Positions 27,305 to 36,235 of a stretch of 64,000 bases of DNA are shown here, in pieces (within the stretch, counting starts at the first letter, position 1; each line of letters begins with the position of its first letter). Made by a program: the position numbers and the translations under genes. Origin of the DNA: Alteromonas sp. KUL49 (GTDB lineage: Bacteria > Pseudomonadota > Gammaproteobacteria > Enterobacterales > Alteromonadaceae); contig NZ_BJKL01000008.1 of NCBI RefSeq assembly GCF_006538345.1, forward strand, positions 124,001 to 188,000. The letters run 5' to 3'. The notes below the pieces were generated by a model that worked only from the letters and a program-made list of their open reading frames with translations, searched no databases and was not told where the DNA came from.

Positions 27305-28447
27305 ATGAAGAAAAGTATCTATAAAACTGGGATATATAGAAGGTTTCGCTCACACGCTATGGCCTTCTCCACCTGTTTGTTGGTAACCGCTTGTGGTAGT
27401 AGTGGTGGTAGCTCAACATCGACACCGCCATTGTCAAACACGCCACCAACATCACAGCAGGAACAACGAATTGAATTACCCGACACAGAACAAAATAGTC
27501 TGGGTGATGCACTGTCTGCCAGCGATGCAGTGCAACAAATGGGTATTGGAATCAACTTGGGAAATACCCTCGACGCGCCCTTTGAAGGTGATTGGGCACT
27601 GGCGGGGGAAGAGTACTATATTGAAGCTTTTAAAAATGCCGGGTTCAAACACGTTCGTATCCCAATTACCTGGGGAAACCATGTTGACGAAGCAAGCCCC
27701 TATCAAATAGACGCGGAGTTTTTAAATAGAGTAGAAACCATTGTAAACTGGGTGTTGTCACGGGATTTAATTGCGATAATCAACGTACATCATGACGAAT
27801 GGCTAAAGAGTGACTACGATAACGTCTCGAACTTAAATAGGTTCGATTCAATCTGGATGCAGGTGTCTGCTCGATTTAAAAACGCTCCTTCAAATCTAAT
27901 CTTTGAAATCATCAATGAACCTAGAGGGCTCACAGAACCCCAGTTAAATGAGCTAAATAAACGAGCGCTGAGCATCATTCGCAACGAGACCAGTAATCGT
28001 TTAGTGATCTTTGCGGGTAATGAATGGTCGGCGATTGACCGCTTACTCGCTATTGATAATCCAGATCCCACAGACCCATTCTTAATCGGTAACTTTCATA
28101 GTTACGACCCTTGGGAGTTCGCAGGTATATGTACACAATCATGGGGAAGTAACTTAGATAAGCAAGATCTAAGAGACATCTATGTCCAAGCATATGAATG
28201 GTCAGTGGCTAACAATGTACCTGTGATTGTCAATGAGTTTGGCTCTGCTAAGTATGATTTCCAAAACCCAGAAAATGTATGTGACCAAAGTCAGCGTGAG
28301 GAATATTTGCGTACTCACGTTCAATACGCCTTTGAATTTGGTATTGCAGGCACCTTTTGGGACGACGGAGGCTCTTTTTCAACTTATGATAGAGCGACCG
28401 ACTCTTGGGGCCCTGAAATGCTAATTCTTACGGGCAACCAGCGCTAA
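27305..28447 (+). CDS. Glycoside hydrolase family 5 lipoprotein (cellulase-like)
   Basis: The 380-residue protein has a long N-terminus and then a lipobox VTAC (Cys about residue 31), a Ser/Thr/Pro linker to about 70, and a GH5 barrel. GINLGNTLDA marks the start of the barrel, VHHDEW a conserved loop, IINEPR the acid/base Glu, and VNEFGSA the nucleophile Glu. GH5 enzymes of this type cut beta-1,4-glucans. It is probably tethered to the outer membrane. It follows the HPr-rel-A cassette by 104 bases, with no shared function evident; a second GH5 lies at 38867-39964. Confidence 0.88.
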   Translation: MKKSIYKTGIYRRFRSHAMAFSTCLLVTACGSSGGSSTSTPPLSNTPPTSQQEQRIELPDTEQNSLGDALSASDAVQQMGIGINLGNTLDAPFEGDWALAGEEYYIEAFKNAGFKHVRIPITWGNHVDEASPYQIDAEFLNRVETIVNWVLSRDLIAIINVHHDEWLKSDYDNVSNLNRFDSIWMQVSARFKNAPSNLIFEIINEPRGLTEPQLNELNKRALSIIRNETSNRLVIFAGNEWSAIDRLLAIDNPDPTDPFLIGNFHSYDPWEFAGICTQSWGSNLDKQDLRDIYVQAYEWSVANNVPVIVNEFGSAKYDFQNPENVCDQSQREEYLRTHVQYAFEFGIAGTFWDDGGSFSTYDRATDSWGPEMLILTGNQR

Positions 28448-28454
28448 TTTTTAG

Positions 28455-28481
28455 GAGAGTACACATAAAGTGTGTGCTCTC
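28455..28481. terminator. Hairpin between convergent genes
   Basis: An 11-bp stem with one G-T pair (arms 28455-28465 and 28471-28481, loop TAAAG) lies between the GH5 gene and the convergent membrane-protein gene. The T-runs on either side are short, so its strength is uncertain, but the position suits a shared terminator. Confidence 0.5.
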
Positions 28482-28499
28482 TGCGTTTGCCAAGCTGGC

Positions 28500-29183
28500 T
28501 CATTTTGCCGTTAAAAGAAAAATTCCTACGGCAAAGAAAACTTGTATACAAGCGAGTACTATCAGCTCGATACCTTTTTTATCTTGAGGTTCATTTGTCA
28601 TGAGATACACATGAACAAAGTAGCTTACTGTGTAGGCTGGAATAGCCAGATAGCTTGCCGACTGAACCAAAATACAAAAAAGAACACAGGGGATTAAATA
28701 AAAGAAAAATGCCGTTAGTGGCTCGCACAATAATGCTTTTACAGATGTTATCACTGTATCTGTAAAAGACTCGTTGTTGGTTTGATAGGTAGTTTTAGTG
28801 GAGGGCTCAACCACATCGGGGGTGACGGAAGCAAGTTCAGTGACCAGTAGCAAACGAAAAGAGGACATTACATTGTCTGCATACGTATTGTCGTAACATA
28901 CCTGAGAAAATTCATATTTAGCATTTCTTACAGCACTCAATAGGCTATTGAGATACTCCGCTTTATCCTCAGTCACCAGTACTCTAGGGATATATTTTTT
29001 GAGTACGAGATACAATGCATTATCAATGGCCATAGCATCGTCAGCTCTTTTACCCCGAGCTAATTCAGCTTGTTGAAGTTTAGCGGTTGCAAGCTGTGCT
29101 AAAAGTGATGACTTCAAAAAAGAGTCCGGAAGCGGATACTCCTTGTCAAGCTCAATAAGTGTTATCGAATCGGTCAATGGCAA
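28500..29183 (-). CDS. Membrane protein of unknown function
   Basis: This is a 227-residue protein. The first 145 residues are soluble and helical; the last 80 carry three hydrophobic segments (FFFYLIPCVLFCILVQ, YLAIPAYTVSYFVHVYL and IVLACIQVFFAVGIFLL). I do not recognise the family. It would place a cytoplasmic head on a small membrane domain. No early ATG exists; the TTG at 29183 has AGGTGGG a few bases upstream. It is the last of three same-strand genes of unknown role (28500-30247), separated by 13 and 25 bases. Confidence 0.62.
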   Translation of the reverse strand: MPLTDSITLIELDKEYPLPDSFLKSSLLAQLATAKLQQAELARGKRADDAMAIDNALYLVLKKYIPRVLVTEDKAEYLNSLLSAVRNAKYEFSQVCYDNTYADNVMSSFRLLLVTELASVTPDVVEPSTKTTYQTNNESFTDTVITSVKALLCEPLTAFFFYLIPCVLFCILVQSASYLAIPAYTVSYFVHVYLMTNEPQDKKGIELIVLACIQVFFAVGIFLLTAK

Positions 29184-29196
29184 TTACCCACCTAAG

Positions 29197-29625
29197 TCAT
29201 GTAGCCTCGAGCACCCTGTCTATTTCAGATTGGTACTGTTCAGCATCAAACACCAATGCAGGAAAATGCTTATATTCCCAATATAGGTCTTCGTCAATTT
29301 TAGATTTATCACTGCGATAAGGGTTTTCCCACTTCCCCCAACTCACATACTCGCTAAACATAGTGACTTCGCCTACCAAAAACCAACACTCTATGGTTCC
29401 GCAATCACACGCTAAAGGAAGAAACCGCCCTCCTAATTTACAAAGACCATGTTCAATATCTTCGCGTGTAAGTGCATTGGTATATGCACCGTTAATCGTA
29501 TCAGTAAATTGAGATTCAAATGAGGCGACTAAGGCTAATAAAGGCTCGTCATCTACCATCACTGTGTAGTTATTGGGGTAGACAGATGATCGTGAGTTTT
29601 TCTTTAACGTGAGTCGATTAATCAT
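29197..29625 (-). CDS. Conserved protein with CxCGxxxCW motif, unknown function
   Basis: This is a 142-residue soluble protein. The notable motif is ACDCGTIECWFLVG followed by EYVSWGKWENPYR. This pattern, cysteines then an aromatic Trp strand, is seen in small uncharacterised cytoplasmic proteins, some of which sit beside toxins as immunity factors; no toxin is seen here. ATG at 29625 is preferred because GGGA lies about 8 bases upstream and it avoids overlapping the previous gene. A longer form starting at 29688 would overlap that gene by 38 bases and has a poor start. Confidence 0.6.
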   Translation of the reverse strand: MINRLTLKKNSRSSVYPNNYTVMVDDEPLLALVASFESQFTDTINGAYTNALTREDIEHGLCKLGGRFLPLACDCGTIECWFLVGEVTMFSEYVSWGKWENPYRSDKSKIDEDLYWEYKHFPALVFDAEQYQSEIDRVLEAT

Positions 29626-29650
29626 TCCTACTGTCCCTATCTTCTGAACG

Positions 29651-30247
29651 CTAATGTTCGAACTGAAAGCACAAATGAGGCAGTGCAAGATCTAGAGGTG
29701 CCTCAGTGAATGCATTGATACCTTTAACACATCGTTCGGTATGACTAATACGGCCATCTCGTTTCTCTACCTCGTAGCGATTACAGCCCTCATGATCGCC
29801 GGGTACTAGGGCAAACACGATATCGCCGTTGTCATCTATGCGCTCAATATGATTGTAGCTGGGTTCATTGATTTCAGTTAGCTTAGTAAGTGCGGGCATT
29901 TCTTGGAGCTGCCTGTCGAATGAGTACACCGACAGCACTGTTGATTCATCATTGACACGCTTAACAACTAAGAGTTTCTCTTGTGGAGACAAAGCAATTT
30001 CAAGTTTGTCTTCACCCACAGAAAAGTCTAGCAACGGAGATTCATCTAAGACCAGTTGGAAAATTGATGCTTCTTTTGTTTCTCGTGACATAGTTAAGCA
30101 GAGCGTATTAACTGATTTATCCAGGCGAATACATTGATTAGCCTCGGATAGAACGAAGACGTCTTTTTCTCGTGGTGTTTGCGCCAATGCAGGTATGCTT
30201 GCCACAATCAATACGAGTGCTTTAGATAGTAGTGCTACTGCCTTCAT
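29651..30247 (-). CDS. Secreted protein of unknown function
   Basis: This is a 198-residue protein with a signal peptide ending at IPALAQ (about residue 23). The mature part is strand-rich, with phrases such as KLTEINEPSYNHIERIDDNG and ALVPGDHEGCNRYEVEK that suggest a beta-propeller or jelly-roll-like fold. Four Cys are present in the mature part. No family is recognised. It is the first of three closely spaced genes that may form an operon. Confidence 0.62.
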   Translation of the reverse strand: MKAVALLSKALVLIVASIPALAQTPREKDVFVLSEANQCIRLDKSVNTLCLTMSRETKEASIFQLVLDESPLLDFSVGEDKLEIALSPQEKLLVVKRVNDESTVLSVYSFDRQLQEMPALTKLTEINEPSYNHIERIDDNGDIVFALVPGDHEGCNRYEVEKRDGRISHTERCVKGINAFTEAPLDLALPHLCFQFEH

Positions 30248-30421
30248 TGATTACTCTTCTCTTTACCAAAGGTCCATTTGAATGATGGTCACTGACTTCT
30301 GCCAGTAGCCAGACATTTATAGTTTCACTAGTGAATTTTTAAGGCAAGTACAAAAGTTATAACTGATAGGTGGGGACAAGCTCTGGCTTGCACCAGAGCT
30401 TATTAATGTGAGAGGACAATA

Positions 30422-30871
30422 TTAGAATGTTTTGTAGGGAAGGAATTTTCCTGAAAGAACCACATTCACTCTGTCACCCTTTGGATCTTCTTCTCGCTGA
30501 ATATCCATTGAAAAATCGATAGCACTCATAATGCCATCACCAAACTCCTCATGGATTAATTCTTTAATAGTGGTGCCGTATACATTGACCACTTCATACC
30601 AACGGTAAATCAATGGGTCGGTCGGGATAGCGGTTGGTAGCGAGCCTTTATAAGGTACGATTTGAAGCCAGGCTACTGCTTCATCTGACAATCCAAAAAT
30701 CTCGCCTACAATAGTGGCTTGTTCTTTATCAAGCGTCATTTGTCCCAAACATGCGGCTGTAGTCCACTCTTTTGATAACCCAATGGCACTTGCAACATCG
30801 GCCCATTTGATGCCTTTGATCACTTTCTGTGACAATATCTGCGCGGTAACTTCTTCTCGATTACTGATCAT
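30422..30871 (-). CDS. cynS: Cyanate hydratase (cyanase)
   Basis: The 149-residue enzyme converts cyanate and bicarbonate to ammonia and carbon dioxide (via carbamate). It has the N-terminal helix-turn-helix-like domain and the C-terminal active-site domain. The catalytic residues fall at Arg90, Glu93 and Ser116 (PLIYRWYEVVNVYGTT and GIMSAIDF), matching Arg96, Glu99 and Ser122 of the E. coli enzyme. The length is close to the usual 156. It is cytoplasmic and works as a decamer in the family. It follows the phosphatase/kinase gene by 28 bases on the same strand, behind a nitrite-type channel, so the set serves use of small nitrogen compounds. Confidence 0.95.
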   Translation of the reverse strand: MISNREEVTAQILSQKVIKGIKWADVASAIGLSKEWTTAACLGQMTLDKEQATIVGEIFGLSDEAVAWLQIVPYKGSLPTAIPTDPLIYRWYEVVNVYGTTIKELIHEEFGDGIMSAIDFSMDIQREEDPKGDRVNVVLSGKFLPYKTF

Positions 30872-30899
30872 GGTATTTCCCTCTTCTGGATTGATGTAT

Positions 30900-32630
30900 T
30901 TAATGTGCTAACAAGATAAGTAGCCCTACAACAGTTATTGAAAGAACCAATGAGAGGCTCTTCCAAAATAACAAAGGGTTTCGTTCTATTAACGGTGGTT
31001 TTGAAACACTCAAAAACTTACCGTTGGGGTAACGCAAGTCATGTATAAACTCAGACAACGCTTCGTATCGCTTAAATGGGTTGGGATGCAAAGCTTTCTT
31101 TAGCGTGAAGTCTATCCATGCCGGAATTTCTTTTTCTTCATCTAATACAGATTGATATTTCAACCGCCGCTGGCCGCCAATGGTTCGCGTTTTAGCGACG
31201 TTAGTTCCATAAGGAAATCGCCCAGACAGCATCTGATAGGTAATGACCGCAAGTGAAAACATATCAGAGCGTTGAGAAACCGGTTGACCAACAAAGTATT
31301 CTGGTGCGGTATACAGCGCAGTGCCCTGAATATCCTCTTGAGTCAAAGCAGTTTGCGCCTCAACTAATCCGGCTACGTGAACACCACCAAAATCTATGAT
31401 TTTTACCGTGCCATGTGTATCTATCATGATGTTGTCTGGCTTTAAGTCTTGATGAAGAACTTCTTTGCGATGCAGCGCCTGTAAGCCCCGGGCTATCTGC
31501 TCCACGATTCCTCTAACTGTCTCGACACTGGCTTTGGGATTATCGAGTATCCACTGTTTCAACGTTATTCCTTCAATGTACTCGGTGACGCTATATAGAT
31601 ACTTTCTCTCCCGCTGTTGTATACCCGCTTTCATCACATGGGCGCTATTGATTCTTCGCGCGACCCACTCTTCTATCAAAAAACGTTCTAGGTAAGCAGG
31701 ATCGCCCCTTAGTTCTACTGAGGGGATTTTGATAATTACGTTCTGACTATTTTCGATGTCCTTGGCCAAATAAACATGACTGCGACTGTTTGAGTGCAGC
31801 TCTCTTAATATTTCATGACCGTCGAAAAGCTGCCTGGGTTGTAATAGAGGAGGAAGTGCTAAACCATCAACCTGTGATTGAAGTGTACTTTCGTCAACGT
31901 CTGGAAGCTCCTCAACATGTGCGATCTGAATGGTGAGATTATCGTCGCTGCCATTTTTAAACGCCTCAGAAACAATAAGCTTAGCAGCGTGCTCTAGGTT
32001 ACTGGGGTTAGCCTTTATTGCGGTAAGTAATGGCTCTGCGCCACAAAATTCATAGACACCATCTGTACACAGTAAAAAGTAGTCACCTTCCTGAACATCA
32101 ATGGCGTGATAGTCAACCGCCACATGATCATTTACACCCAGAGCTCTGCTCAGGTAACTTTGAGACGAAGACGTCCAAGATCGGTGGTCCTTGGTGAGTT
32201 GTTCCAAGCGATCATGTCTGACACGATAGATTCGACTGTCTCCAACATGGAAAATGTGCGCCAGCTTAGATTTAAAAACGAGTGCGCTAAAGGTGCACAC
32301 ATAGCCTTTTTCTTTATTGTATTTAAAATCACTTTGTTGAGTTTGTGCATAGAGCCACCCATTAATAGATTGCACTACTTTGGTGCCCGATGTTTTTGCT
32401 GACCAAGCATCGGAGGTACAAAAATAATCGCTCAAAAAGCTTTTAACTGCAGTTTCGCTGGCGACTTGGCTAACACTGCTCGTGCTAATGCCATCGGCTA
32501 ACGCCAGTGCAATACCTTTAATTTGTTTTTGTGTCGCAGGAGGTACAAGAGTGCCATGAAAGTCTTGATTAAGGTGCTTTTTACCTTTGTCGCTATACTG
32601 ACCAGTTGTTATTTTTAGTTGTTTGGTCAT
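30900..32630 (-). CDS. Bifunctional PP2C phosphatase / Ser-Thr protein kinase
   Basis: The 576-residue protein joins a PP2C phosphatase (about 1-245; GIALALADGIS, VGDSRIYRV, LCTDGVYEF, DDNLTIQI) to a Hanks-type kinase (about 270-530; lysine in VIIKIP, HQDLKPDNIMID, KIIDFGG, and YTAPEYF as APE). A single C-terminal membrane helix (SLVLSITVVGLLILLA) tethers it to the inner membrane. Such fusions occur beside formate/nitrite-type channels and nitrate-assimilation genes in Gammaproteobacteria; their targets are not known to me. Here it sits between the channel and cyanase. Confidence 0.9.
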   Translation of the reverse strand: MTKQLKITTGQYSDKGKKHLNQDFHGTLVPPATQKQIKGIALALADGISTSSVSQVASETAVKSFLSDYFCTSDAWSAKTSGTKVVQSINGWLYAQTQQSDFKYNKEKGYVCTFSALVFKSKLAHIFHVGDSRIYRVRHDRLEQLTKDHRSWTSSSQSYLSRALGVNDHVAVDYHAIDVQEGDYFLLCTDGVYEFCGAEPLLTAIKANPSNLEHAAKLIVSEAFKNGSDDNLTIQIAHVEELPDVDESTLQSQVDGLALPPLLQPRQLFDGHEILRELHSNSRSHVYLAKDIENSQNVIIKIPSVELRGDPAYLERFLIEEWVARRINSAHVMKAGIQQRERKYLYSVTEYIEGITLKQWILDNPKASVETVRGIVEQIARGLQALHRKEVLHQDLKPDNIMIDTHGTVKIIDFGGVHVAGLVEAQTALTQEDIQGTALYTAPEYFVGQPVSQRSDMFSLAVITYQMLSGRFPYGTNVAKTRTIGGQRRLKYQSVLDEEKEIPAWIDFTLKKALHPNPFKRYEALSEFIHDLRYPNGKFLSVSKPPLIERNPLLFWKSLSLVLSITVVGLLILLAH

Positions 32631-32692
32631 ACTTGTTGCCCTGAGGGTTACAGTTATGCGAAAACGGAATGGAACAGGGTGAGTTCAAGACT

Positions 32693-32726
32693 AAACCCCA
32701 ATCAGCAAGTACGCCGACTGGGGTTT
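32693..32726 (-). terminator. Hairpin between channel gene and kinase gene
   Basis: An 8-bp stem AAACCCCA/TGGGGTTT (arms 32693-32700 and 32719-32726) lies 16 bases after the channel stop. On the minus strand the 3' arm ends in GGGGTTTAG, a short T-run. It could partly terminate, lowering kinase and cyanase expression relative to the channel, or protect the mRNA end. Confidence 0.45.
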
Positions 32727-32741
32727 ATATGAAAGTTTGGA

Positions 32742-33587
32742 TTAAAGTGCTGCAATCGTTTCAGATTGTTCAGACGCTTTTTCTTTTCTTTCTTTCTTGG
32801 TTTTAACGTGCGTGTAGTAAAGCGGTAAGCCAACTAATAGGAAGCCACCAGCCAAGTTACCAAGCGCAGTTGGAATTTCGTTCCATAGGAAGTAGTCAAC
32901 AATTGTGAAGTCACCACCCATGATCATTGAGAACGGGAACAAGAACATGTTTACGATTGAATGCTCAAAAGCCATGTAGAAGAACAACATGATTGGCATC
33001 CACATCGCCGCCATTTTGCTGCCCGCAGACGTAGAAATCATCGCGCCAACAACACCCATTGATACCATCCAGTTACATAGCATGCCGCGGATGAAAATAG
33101 TGAACCAGCCAAGGATACCTTGCTCTTTATATCCAAGCGTTCTTGATTCACCAATGGTACTTACTTTATCAGCAACAGCACCGCCATCAATTTGGTAACC
33201 GTACGTTAGAATGTAAGATGCAAAGAATGCGACAGTAAGTGCACCAGCAAAGTTACCGACAAATACCAATCCCCAGTTTCTGAACAACTCGCTCATTGTA
33301 CAACCGGCACGCTTGTCGATAACAGCCAAAGGTACAAGAGTAAATACACCTGTTAACAAATCAAACTTCATTAGATAAAGCATGATAAAGCCCACGGGGA
33401 ACAGGATTGCACCCACTAATGGATTACCCGTTTTAGTAATGACCGTAATAGCAAAGAATGCTGCCAAAGCCAAAATAGCACCCGCCATAAACGCACGGAT
33501 TAATGTGTCTCTTGTAGACATAAAGATTTTTTGTTCACCTGCATCCACCATCTTCGTGGCGAATTCACTCGGTTCTAAGTAAGCCAT
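32742..33587 (-). CDS. Formate/nitrite transporter family channel
   Basis: The 281-residue inner-membrane channel is predicted to have six helices and form a pentamer, as in FocA/NirC. Family signs are GAILALAAFFAITV, MYLMKFDLLTGVF, GNFAGAL, MLCNWMVSMGV and AFEHSIVNMFLFP. The His in the last motif is the conserved central His of the pore. The ATG at 33587 has a textbook AAGGAG seven bases upstream; an earlier in-frame start at 33653 lies within the leader hairpin and is rejected. With cyanase and the kinase downstream, nitrite is the most likely substrate, but formate or another small anion is possible. Confidence 0.92.
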   Translation of the reverse strand: MAYLEPSEFATKMVDAGEQKIFMSTRDTLIRAFMAGAILALAAFFAITVITKTGNPLVGAILFPVGFIMLYLMKFDLLTGVFTLVPLAVIDKRAGCTMSELFRNWGLVFVGNFAGALTVAFFASYILTYGYQIDGGAVADKVSTIGESRTLGYKEQGILGWFTIFIRGMLCNWMVSMGVVGAMISTSAGSKMAAMWMPIMLFFYMAFEHSIVNMFLFPFSMIMGGDFTIVDYFLWNEIPTALGNLAGGFLLVGLPLYYTHVKTKKERKEKASEQSETIAAL

Positions 33588-33635
33588 GTACTCTCTCCTT
33601 ATATGAGAATTAGCTAGTTGTGCGTTTTCAAAGCC

Positions 33636-33684
33636 AAAAAAAAACGCCCACACTTACCCGTCCTTTCGCCGGATAGTGAGAGCG
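33636..33684 (-). terminator. Terminator hairpin inside the leader of the channel operon
   Basis: A 10-position stem with one mismatch (arms 33675-33684 and 33645-33654) is followed on the minus strand by nine T. It lies 49-97 bases before the channel ATG, downstream of a sigma-54-like promoter. It is therefore in the mRNA leader rather than after a gene, as expected for a transcription-attenuation switch. Confidence 0.7.
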
Positions 33685-33759
33685 CCTTTGCTCAACATTA
33701 ATTACTTGTTGTGTGTGTTGCGTTAAGTTTTCAGATCACGGTTGACCCAAGAAACATTT

Positions 33760-33775
33760 AGCAACAATTAAACCA
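33760..33775 (-). promoter_or_regulatory. Sigma-54-like promoter of the channel operon
   Basis: On the minus strand TGGTTTAATTGTTGCT keeps the invariant GG (-24) and GC (-12) at the correct spacing, with TTGC complete. Predicted transcription would start near 33749 and give a leader of about 160 bases with the terminator inside. Sigma-54 control suits nitrogen assimilation genes. The rest of the 384-base gap to the divergent gene at 33972 shows nothing else I can name. Confidence 0.5.
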
Positions 33776-33971
33776 AAAATCAAAAACCTTTTAATATCAT
33801 AAACTTAAGCGCAAACCACCAATTCTAAAGTACAGGTTTTGTCCGTTTATGGTGCATAGGAACGTATACAAGCGGTGCAAAAACGGAGAATTTTTAATCG
33901 ATTCCACTTTTTGTTTCAATTGGTTAACATAACGCCAAGCAACCACAAGTTGTAAACGAAGGAAAAGCAGG

Positions 33972-34721
33972 ATGTTCAGTGTTTCGGGTATCAAAAAGGC
34001 ATGCTTTGCTGGACTAATGCTTTTAGCCACTCATAACCTTTGCGCTAGCGAGCCGCTTTACTATAACCTTGGGACCACTGGAAGTTCCGTACCCTATGAA
34101 AACGCGGTAGATGATGCAAGACCAGGAATATTCGTAGAAATCCTTCCGTTAATTATGGACCGAGCGGGTATAGAAACCAGCAAAGTGATGCTTTCAACCC
34201 AACGAGCCATGCGCGCTTTTCAAAACGGTGGACTGGATTTTGATTTCTTTAGTCCTAGTTGGCTATCTGAAGACGAAAAAAACCACGACTTTGTATTCAC
34301 AGACCCGATATTAACGATAACAGAGTACTTCATCACACGCCCTGCGATGGCGCCTCAATACGCAAGTATCGACCACATTCACGGTAACATTGTTGGGACA
34401 ATATCAGGATACGTCTACTTCGATGACGACAAGTTTGACCGACTGGATTTTTTGTCAGAAAAAACGTTAATACTTGGGTTAGGTAAAGGTCGGGTCGACA
34501 TAGCTATCATGGAAGAAGCTGCAGCGAGATACTGGTCTGCCAAACACGGTATACCTATTACTTTTGGTCCGGTGCACACTACCGGTGAGATGGCACTTCG
34601 GTTACACAAAAAGCACGCGGATAAAGTCCCTCAAATAAATGCGATTATTGCGGAGCTTCACCAAAGTGGAGAATTTGACCGTATTATTCAAAAGTACGCC
34701 GACTTAAGTGGCGTACGTTAA
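33972..34721 (+). CDS. Periplasmic solute-binding protein, family 3-like
   Basis: The 249-residue protein has a signal peptide ending near HNLCAS (about residue 27). The mature fold resembles solute-binding protein family 3 (RPGIFVEILPLIMDRAG, LDFDFFSPSWLSEDEK, GEFDRIIQKYADL). There are no permease or ATPase genes nearby, so it may work as a free ligand binder. It is divergent from the channel operon and converges with rhlE, with a gap of 10 bases. The ribosome site GAAGGA precedes the ATG. Confidence 0.78.
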   Translation: MFSVSGIKKACFAGLMLLATHNLCASEPLYYNLGTTGSSVPYENAVDDARPGIFVEILPLIMDRAGIETSKVMLSTQRAMRAFQNGGLDFDFFSPSWLSEDEKNHDFVFTDPILTITEYFITRPAMAPQYASIDHIHGNIVGTISGYVYFDDDKFDRLDFLSEKTLILGLGKGRVDIAIMEEAAARYWSAKHGIPITFGPVHTTGEMALRLHKKHADKVPQINAIIAELHQSGEFDRIIQKYADLSGVR

Positions 34722-34731
34722 ATTCACCGTA

Positions 34732-36087
34732 TTACTTTTCTGAATGCGTTTGATTTGATGGCTTGTTTGCCTTGTTGAATCGGCGTTTACTTGCCGGCTT
34801 GCGTCTCTGCTGAGTCGAATCACTCGTCGGTTTATTTCTGGGTTTCGATACGTTTCGTTTTGCGCTACGTTCAGACCCGTTTTCTGTTTTTACCTTGGGC
34901 TTTTTGGGCTTCTTAGGCTTTTTGGGTGCTGAAAGCTTAGTTACTGGTACGTGAACTGAGGGCTCAAAGCCTTCGACTTGCGTTCTGGGTAGAAGCTTTT
35001 GAATCAGAGTTTCTACATCTTTCAGTGATTGTAATTCTTCGGCACAGACAAACGAGAGTGCTTGACCCTGGGCACCGGCGCGCCCAGTTCGCCCAATTCT
35101 ATGAACATAGTCTGCAGCGGTGTTGGGTAAATCAAAGTTTATAACTACGGGAAGTTCACTAATATCAATACCACGGGCAGCGATATCCGTAGCAACTAAC
35201 ACATCTATTTCACCCGATTTGAACCCTGCCAGCGCTTTGGTTCTTGCACCTTGGCTCTTATTACCATGTATTGCTGCACTGGGTATCTTTGCGCGAGACA
35301 ACTTTTCGGCAATACGGTTTGCGCCATGTTTAGTGCGACTGAAGACCAAAACTTGCTTCCAACCATTTTCCTTAACAAGATGAATCAAGGCTTTTTGTTT
35401 TTGCGACTTATCAAGCTCGATAATTTGTTGAGCAATGGCCTCAACGGTCGTATTGGCCGGCGCGGTTGACACTTGCACGGGATTCTTAGTGATAGATTTG
35501 GCAAGGGTCGTGATATCGTCTGAGAAGGTTGCTGAGAACAATAGTGTTTGTCTTCGAGCAGGTAGAAGTTTAAGAATACGCTTAATATCGTGAATAAATC
35601 CCATATCGAGCATTCTGTCGGCTTCGTCCAAAACCAGAGACTCTAGTTGATCAAACTTAACGGCGTTTTGCTGATATAGATCGAGTAATCGACCTGGTGT
35701 TGCGATCAATACATCCACACCACCACGCAATGCCTTCATTTGTGGGTTAATGCCCACACCACCGAAGACCACAGCAATACGCAAAGGCGCAAATTCACTG
35801 AAGCTTCTAACATTCTCTTCCACTTGGGCTGCAAGCTCTCGAGTTGGCGTAAGAACTAACACTTTTACTCGATTCGAACGCGCCTTTTGGCCATCAAGCA
35901 AGCGGTGGATTAAAGGAAGCGAGAAAGCAGCGGTTTTCCCTGTACCAGTTTGCGCAGCAGCAAGAATATCTTTACCTTCCATGATAACGGGAATGGCTTT
36001 CTCCTGAATAGGTGAAGGCGCACTATAACCCTGCTTTTCAACTGCTTTTAAAATTGATGGGGCAAGGCCTAATGAATGGAAAGACAT
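34732..36087 (-). CDS. rhlE: DEAD-box RNA helicase RhlE
   Basis: The 451-residue ATP-dependent RNA helicase carries all core motifs: Q-motif [12 protein letters not shown], Walker [31 protein letters not shown] within [17 protein letters not shown] (LLFSATFSD) and [10 protein letters not shown]. After about residue 370 comes a long Lys/Arg/Pro-rich basic tail ([10 protein letters not shown]) that binds RNA non-specifically. It acts in ribosome assembly and cold adaptation in the family. It is monocistronic here. Confidence 0.92.
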   Translation of the reverse strand: MSFHSLGLAPSILKAVEKQGYSAPSPIQEKAIPVIMEGKDILAAAQTGTGKTAAFSLPLIHRLLDGQKARSNRVKVLVLTPTRELAAQVEENVRSFSEFAPLRIAVVFGGVGINPQMKALRGGVDVLIATPGRLLDLYQQNAVKFDQLESLVLDEADRMLDMGFIHDIKRILKLLPARRQTLLFSATFSDDITTLAKSITKNPVQVSTAPANTTVEAIAQQIIELDKSQKQKALIHLVKENGWKQVLVFSRTKHGANRIAEKLSRAKIPSAAIHGNKSQGARTKALAGFKSGEIDVLVATDIAARGIDISELPVVINFDLPNTAADYVHRIGRTGRAGAQGQALSFVCAEELQSLKDVETLIQKLLPRTQVEGFEPSVHVPVTKLSAPKKPKKPKKPKVKTENGSERSAKRNVSKPRNKPTSDSTQQRRKPASKRRFNKANKPSNQTHSEK

Positions 36088-36235
36088 TAATACTCCGGAG
36101 AAATTGTTAGCTCAAATGAGGTAGGTAAAATGCGGCTTGGCAGACAGCTATGTTATCAATTAGCCAACTGCCTACAAACAGACGTTTAAATCGGCGCGCA
36201 TGTTAACACCGATCTTGCATACAGGAAACCGCCTT

